Shown piece after piece: positions 61,702-64,000 of a stretch of DNA of 64,000 bases. The stretch lies in contig JAWKQB010000002.1 in assembly GCA_041390365.1 (NCBI GenBank), forward strand, positions 186,001 through 250,000, in the 5' to 3' direction. Both the position numbers and the translations under genes were made by a program. The DNA comes from Syntrophotaleaceae bacterium. Its GTDB lineage: Bacteria > Desulfobacterota > Desulfuromonadia > Desulfuromonadales > Syntrophotaleaceae. Position 1 is the stretch's first letter. Each line of letters begins with the position of its first letter. The notes beneath the pieces were generated by a model. That model saw only the letters and a list, made by a program, of their open reading frames with translations. It ran no database searches and was not told the DNA's origin.

Positions 61702-63795
61702 GTGATCAAAATGAAATTGCGCGGACGGTTTCTGGTTCCAACATTGGCCGTGATTGTCGTCGGTATGTTAATTTCAACGATCCTTTCCTACAGGGCATCG
61801 AACAAGGCCATCCAAGCCGCAATGACTAACCAGGCGGAGCAGATCGCCGCCAGCATCAGCGGCCAGATCGAGGGATGGATCGAAGATCTGCAGACGGACC
61901 TGGGGGCCTTGAAACTGCAGATTGAAAGGCCTCTGGTCGCGGCGCTGGTGGATCAGGACGAACAGGGGCGGCAGGACAGCAACAAGGGGCTGCGTGACTT
62001 TTCCGACAAATACGGGTGCTATGAATTTCTGGCCTTGGCCAATATCGCCGGTCAGACGATCGCCGCCTCCGATCCTGCTCTGGTGGGGCAATTGCAAATC
62101 GGTGACCGTGATTATTTCAAAAAGGCTCTGACCGATCGGCTGGCGGTTTCGGACGTTCTGGCCAGCAAAGTGACCGGCAGGCCGATCTGTGTGCTGGCCT
62201 TGCCCGTCTCGGTGGGAGGCAGAGTGGAAGGCGTGCTGATCAGCGCAGTAGATCTCAACAGTTTTTCCTCCCGGGTTATCGATCCGGTCAAGGTGGGCAA
62301 TGAGGGTTACGCCTATCTCATGGCTCAAAGTGGCCTGCTTGCAGCCCATCCCGACAAGTCAGCGATTCTTTCCACCAATCTTCGGGATCTCGAATTCGGG
62401 CAGAAAATATCGAGTGAGAAGAACGGCCTGATGGTCTACACCTTCCAGGGGATCGAAAAACTGGTGGCTTTCCGGACCGATCCGCTGACCGGCTGGACCG
62501 TCGGCGTCGGCGCAACCACCAAGGATATCTTTTCCGCTGCCAGGAAGATTCGCAACGAGAATATGGTCGTGACCCTCATCATCCTGCTGGCTGCAGCCCT
62601 GGTGATCATGCTGGTGGTCAATCCCATTGTCGGAAGCCTGAAAAGCGGCGTGGAGTTTGCCGAAACCATTCAGGCCGGTGATCTGTCAAGGCGGCTGAAT
62701 CTCGGTCGCGGGGACGAAATCGGGCAGTTGGCCAACGCCCTTGATGCCATGGCCGAAGGGCTTCAACAGAAGGCATATGTGGCCGAGACCATAGCCGGGG
62801 GCGATCTGACCGCCGAGGTGGACGTTGCCTCGGAAAAGGACCAGTTGGGTCGAGCCCTGCGCACCATGATCACCAGTCTCAGAGAACTGATTGGACAGAT
62901 CCAGAGATCAGGGGAGAATATCGCCTCCGGTTCCGTTCAGGTTGCCGATTCCAGCCAGAGTCTCTCCCAGGGAGCGACCGAATCAGCGGCATCCCTGGAG
63001 GAGATCTCCGCCTCCATGACCGAACTCGCTTCCCAGACCAGGTTCAATTCTGAAAACGCCGCCCAGGCCAATCAACTGGTGAGCAATGCAAAAAGAGCCG
63101 CCGAACAGGGCAACAGGCAGATGCAGCAGATGGTGGCCGCCATGGGAGAGATCAATGAGGCCGGGCAGAACATTTCCAAGATCATTCGGGTCATCGACGA
63201 GATCGCCTTTCAGACCAATCTTCTGGCGCTGAATGCGGCGGTGGAAGCCGCCCGGGCAGGACAGCACGGCAAAGGTTTCGCCGTGGTTGCGGAGGAGGTG
63301 CGAAATCTGGCGGCGCGCAGCGCCAAAGCCGCCAAGGAGACCGAAGAGCTGATTGAGGGCTCAGTCAAAAAGGCTCAGGGGGGCGCCGAAATTGCCGATT
63401 CCACTGCCGCATCGCTGCAGCAGATTGTGCAGGAGATTGCCAAGGTGACAGACCTGGTCGGAGAGATCGCAGCGGCGTCCAGCGAACAGTCGGAGGGGAT
63501 CGGTCAGATCAACGTCGGACTTGACCAGATCGATCAGGTTACCCAGCGCAACACCTCCAATGCCGAAGAAGGAGCCGCCGCCGCCGAGGAACTCGCCACC
63601 CAGGCCGCAGAAATGCGCAAGATGCTCGCCCGGTTCAAATTGGCGTCCTCCGCCTCCATGCCTGTGGCCGAGGTTGGATGGGCAAAGCCTGTCCGGCAGG
63701 AAAAGACGCTTGAAAATACCGTCGCAATGCTGCCGAAGCCGGTACGAACCACCCCGAAAATCGTGTTGGACAGCAGCGAGTACGGAAGGTATTGA
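61702..63795 (+). CDS. Methyl-accepting chemotaxis protein with Cache sensor
   Basis: 697 residues, GTG start with GGAGG 7 bases before it. TM1 about 10-30, periplasmic dCache domain about 35-290 (RDYFKKALTDRLAVSDVLA typical), TM2 about 292-312, HAMP about 313-365, and a long cytoplasmic signalling rod. The hairpin tip contains EIAFQTNLLALNAAVEAARA. No CheR-binding pentapeptide at the C terminus. Ligand likely a small organic acid or amino acid, inferred from Cache. Controlled probably by the sigma-54 promoter at 61146. Confidence 0.95.
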   Translation: MIKMKLRGRFLVPTLAVIVVGMLISTILSYRASNKAIQAAMTNQAEQIAASISGQIEGWIEDLQTDLGALKLQIERPLVAALVDQDEQGRQDSNKGLRDFSDKYGCYEFLALANIAGQTIAASDPALVGQLQIGDRDYFKKALTDRLAVSDVLASKVTGRPICVLALPVSVGGRVEGVLISAVDLNSFSSRVIDPVKVGNEGYAYLMAQSGLLAAHPDKSAILSTNLRDLEFGQKISSEKNGLMVYTFQGIEKLVAFRTDPLTGWTVGVGATTKDIFSAARKIRNENMVVTLIILLAAALVIMLVVNPIVGSLKSGVEFAETIQAGDLSRRLNLGRGDEIGQLANALDAMAEGLQQKAYVAETIAGGDLTAEVDVASEKDQLGRALRTMITSLRELIGQIQRSGENIASGSVQVADSSQSLSQGATESAASLEEISASMTELASQTRFNSENAAQANQLVSNAKRAAEQGNRQMQQMVAAMGEINEAGQNISKIIRVIDEIAFQTNLLALNAAVEAARAGQHGKGFAVVAEEVRNLAARSAKAAKETEELIEGSVKKAQGGAEIADSTAASLQQIVQEIAKVTDLVGEIAAASSEQSEGIGQINVGLDQIDQVTQRNTSNAEEGAAAAEELATQAAEMRKMLARFKLASSASMPVAEVGWAKPVRQEKTLENTVAMLPKPVRTTPKIVLDSSEYGRY

Positions 63796-63831
63796 GGGAG
63801 GGCAAAACCGGGGGGGCAAACGGGGCTAATC

Positions 63832-63903
63832 GCCAGGTTGAGGAAGAGGGATAATCCGATAGAGTTGTCACAGGAAAAAACCTGTGCCGACCCGCAACCT
63901 GGC
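63832..63903 (+). ncRNA. structured leader RNA candidate
   Basis: Outer stem GCCAGGTTG (63832-63840) with CAACCTGGC (63895-63903), 9 bp exact. Inside are GGAT-A-ATCC (63849-63857) and CACAGG-A6-CCTGTG (63869-63886). The outer stem ends 12 bp before ATG 63916, so it could control translation. It matches no riboswitch class I know. Confidence 0.5.
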
Positions 63904-63915
63904 TGTTTGGATCCC

Positions 63916-64000
63916 ATGATAAACCTCAATACCTTGCATGACCTCTGGGAAATGATGGCCGGCTACCAGGAACAGCCGGCCGTTATTTCCCTGACTCCAA
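63916..64000 (+). CDS. start of an unidentified gene (partial at right edge)
   Basis: 28 codons, MINLNTLHDLWEMMAGYQEQ then PAVISLTP, open to the edge. The beginning is like AMP-dependent synthetase/acyl-CoA ligase N termini (helix then PAVI), but this is too short to name. Ribosome site weak. Confidence 0.4.
   Translation, partial: MINLNTLHDLWEMMAGYQEQPAVISLTP

Noticed and set aside
63800..63903. c-di-GMP GEMM riboswitch before the right-edge gene
   Set aside because: GGGCAAAC is present, but the GACGCAAAGC core and receptor-helix pattern of GEMM are missing.

Overview
The window looks like chromosomal DNA of a Gram-negative member of the Desulfuromonadales/Geobacterales (Desulfuromonas, Pelobacter or Geobacter relatives). 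The basis is the gene order radical-SAM/DUF2344 - rng - rplU - rpmA - obgE - proB - proA - nadD - rsfS - rlmH - lapAB - gpmI - comF, a three-part ferredoxin-type glutamate synthase, many c-di-GMP and two-component proteins, and repeated use of sigma-54 promoters. I found no tRNA, rRNA, CRISPR array, prophage or intact insertion sequence. This placement is inferred from family knowledge; no search was run.

Layout. 1-9.1 kb (minus): an oversized tandem UvrA running off the left edge, then a PhnD-like binding protein, hybrid histidine kinase and HD-GYP response regulator in one operon. 9.4-15.3 kb: a DUF421 membrane protein, a MinD-like ATPase with a J/HTH partner, proline dehydrogenase with a FemAB/GNAT-like transferase, an EF-hand protein behind a sigma-54 promoter, and a PilZ protein. 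15.8-22.9 kb: the most distinctive region, a Fap-like functional-amyloid secretion locus. An AMIN/coiled-coil/beta-barrel exporter and a VpsR-like sigma-54 activator are divergent from a five-gene cassette that starts with a sigma-54 promoter and a perfect 13-bp-arm palindrome. The cassette encodes two repeat proteins with exact 129-bp repeats, two small companion proteins and a periplasmic C39 peptidase (FapD-like). One companion carries a double-glycine site spaced like a C39 substrate. 23-26.2 kb: a small repeat lipoprotein, an M24 peptidase, a cold-shock protein and a membrane protein.

26.2-35.6 kb (minus): a nitrogen-assimilation block. The three-gene glutamate synthase and amtB each have their own near-consensus sigma-54 promoter; ilvE, DUF4870 and PHP genes follow. 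35.8-49.9 kb (plus): the conserved housekeeping run from the radical-SAM gene to comF, including a LapA-LapB fusion. 50-57.4 kb: an endonuclease III relative, a monoheme cytochrome, a REC-PAS-GGDEF-EAL protein, a lipoprotein hydrolase, a class I amidotransferase, and Crp/Fnr and MarR regulators. 57.5-64 kb: a GAF-PAS histidine kinase with a -1 frameshift exactly at a T7 slippery site, its NtrC-family response regulator, then a sigma-54 promoter leading to a pseudo-receiver and a chemotaxis receptor. A structured leader lies before a gene that leaves the right edge.

How it fits together. Five good sigma-54 promoters and two sigma-54 activators occur in one window, with several c-di-GMP proteins (HD-GYP, PilZ, GGDEF-EAL, VpsR-like activator). 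This suggests RpoN and c-di-GMP jointly control surface behaviour (amyloid, chemotaxis) and nitrogen uptake. Short low-complexity repeat families also recur: GGGACCCGGGACC-type DNA, CGATACCGATA-type DNA and CACGAAGAA arrays. One of them appears to have entered the uvrA reading frame.
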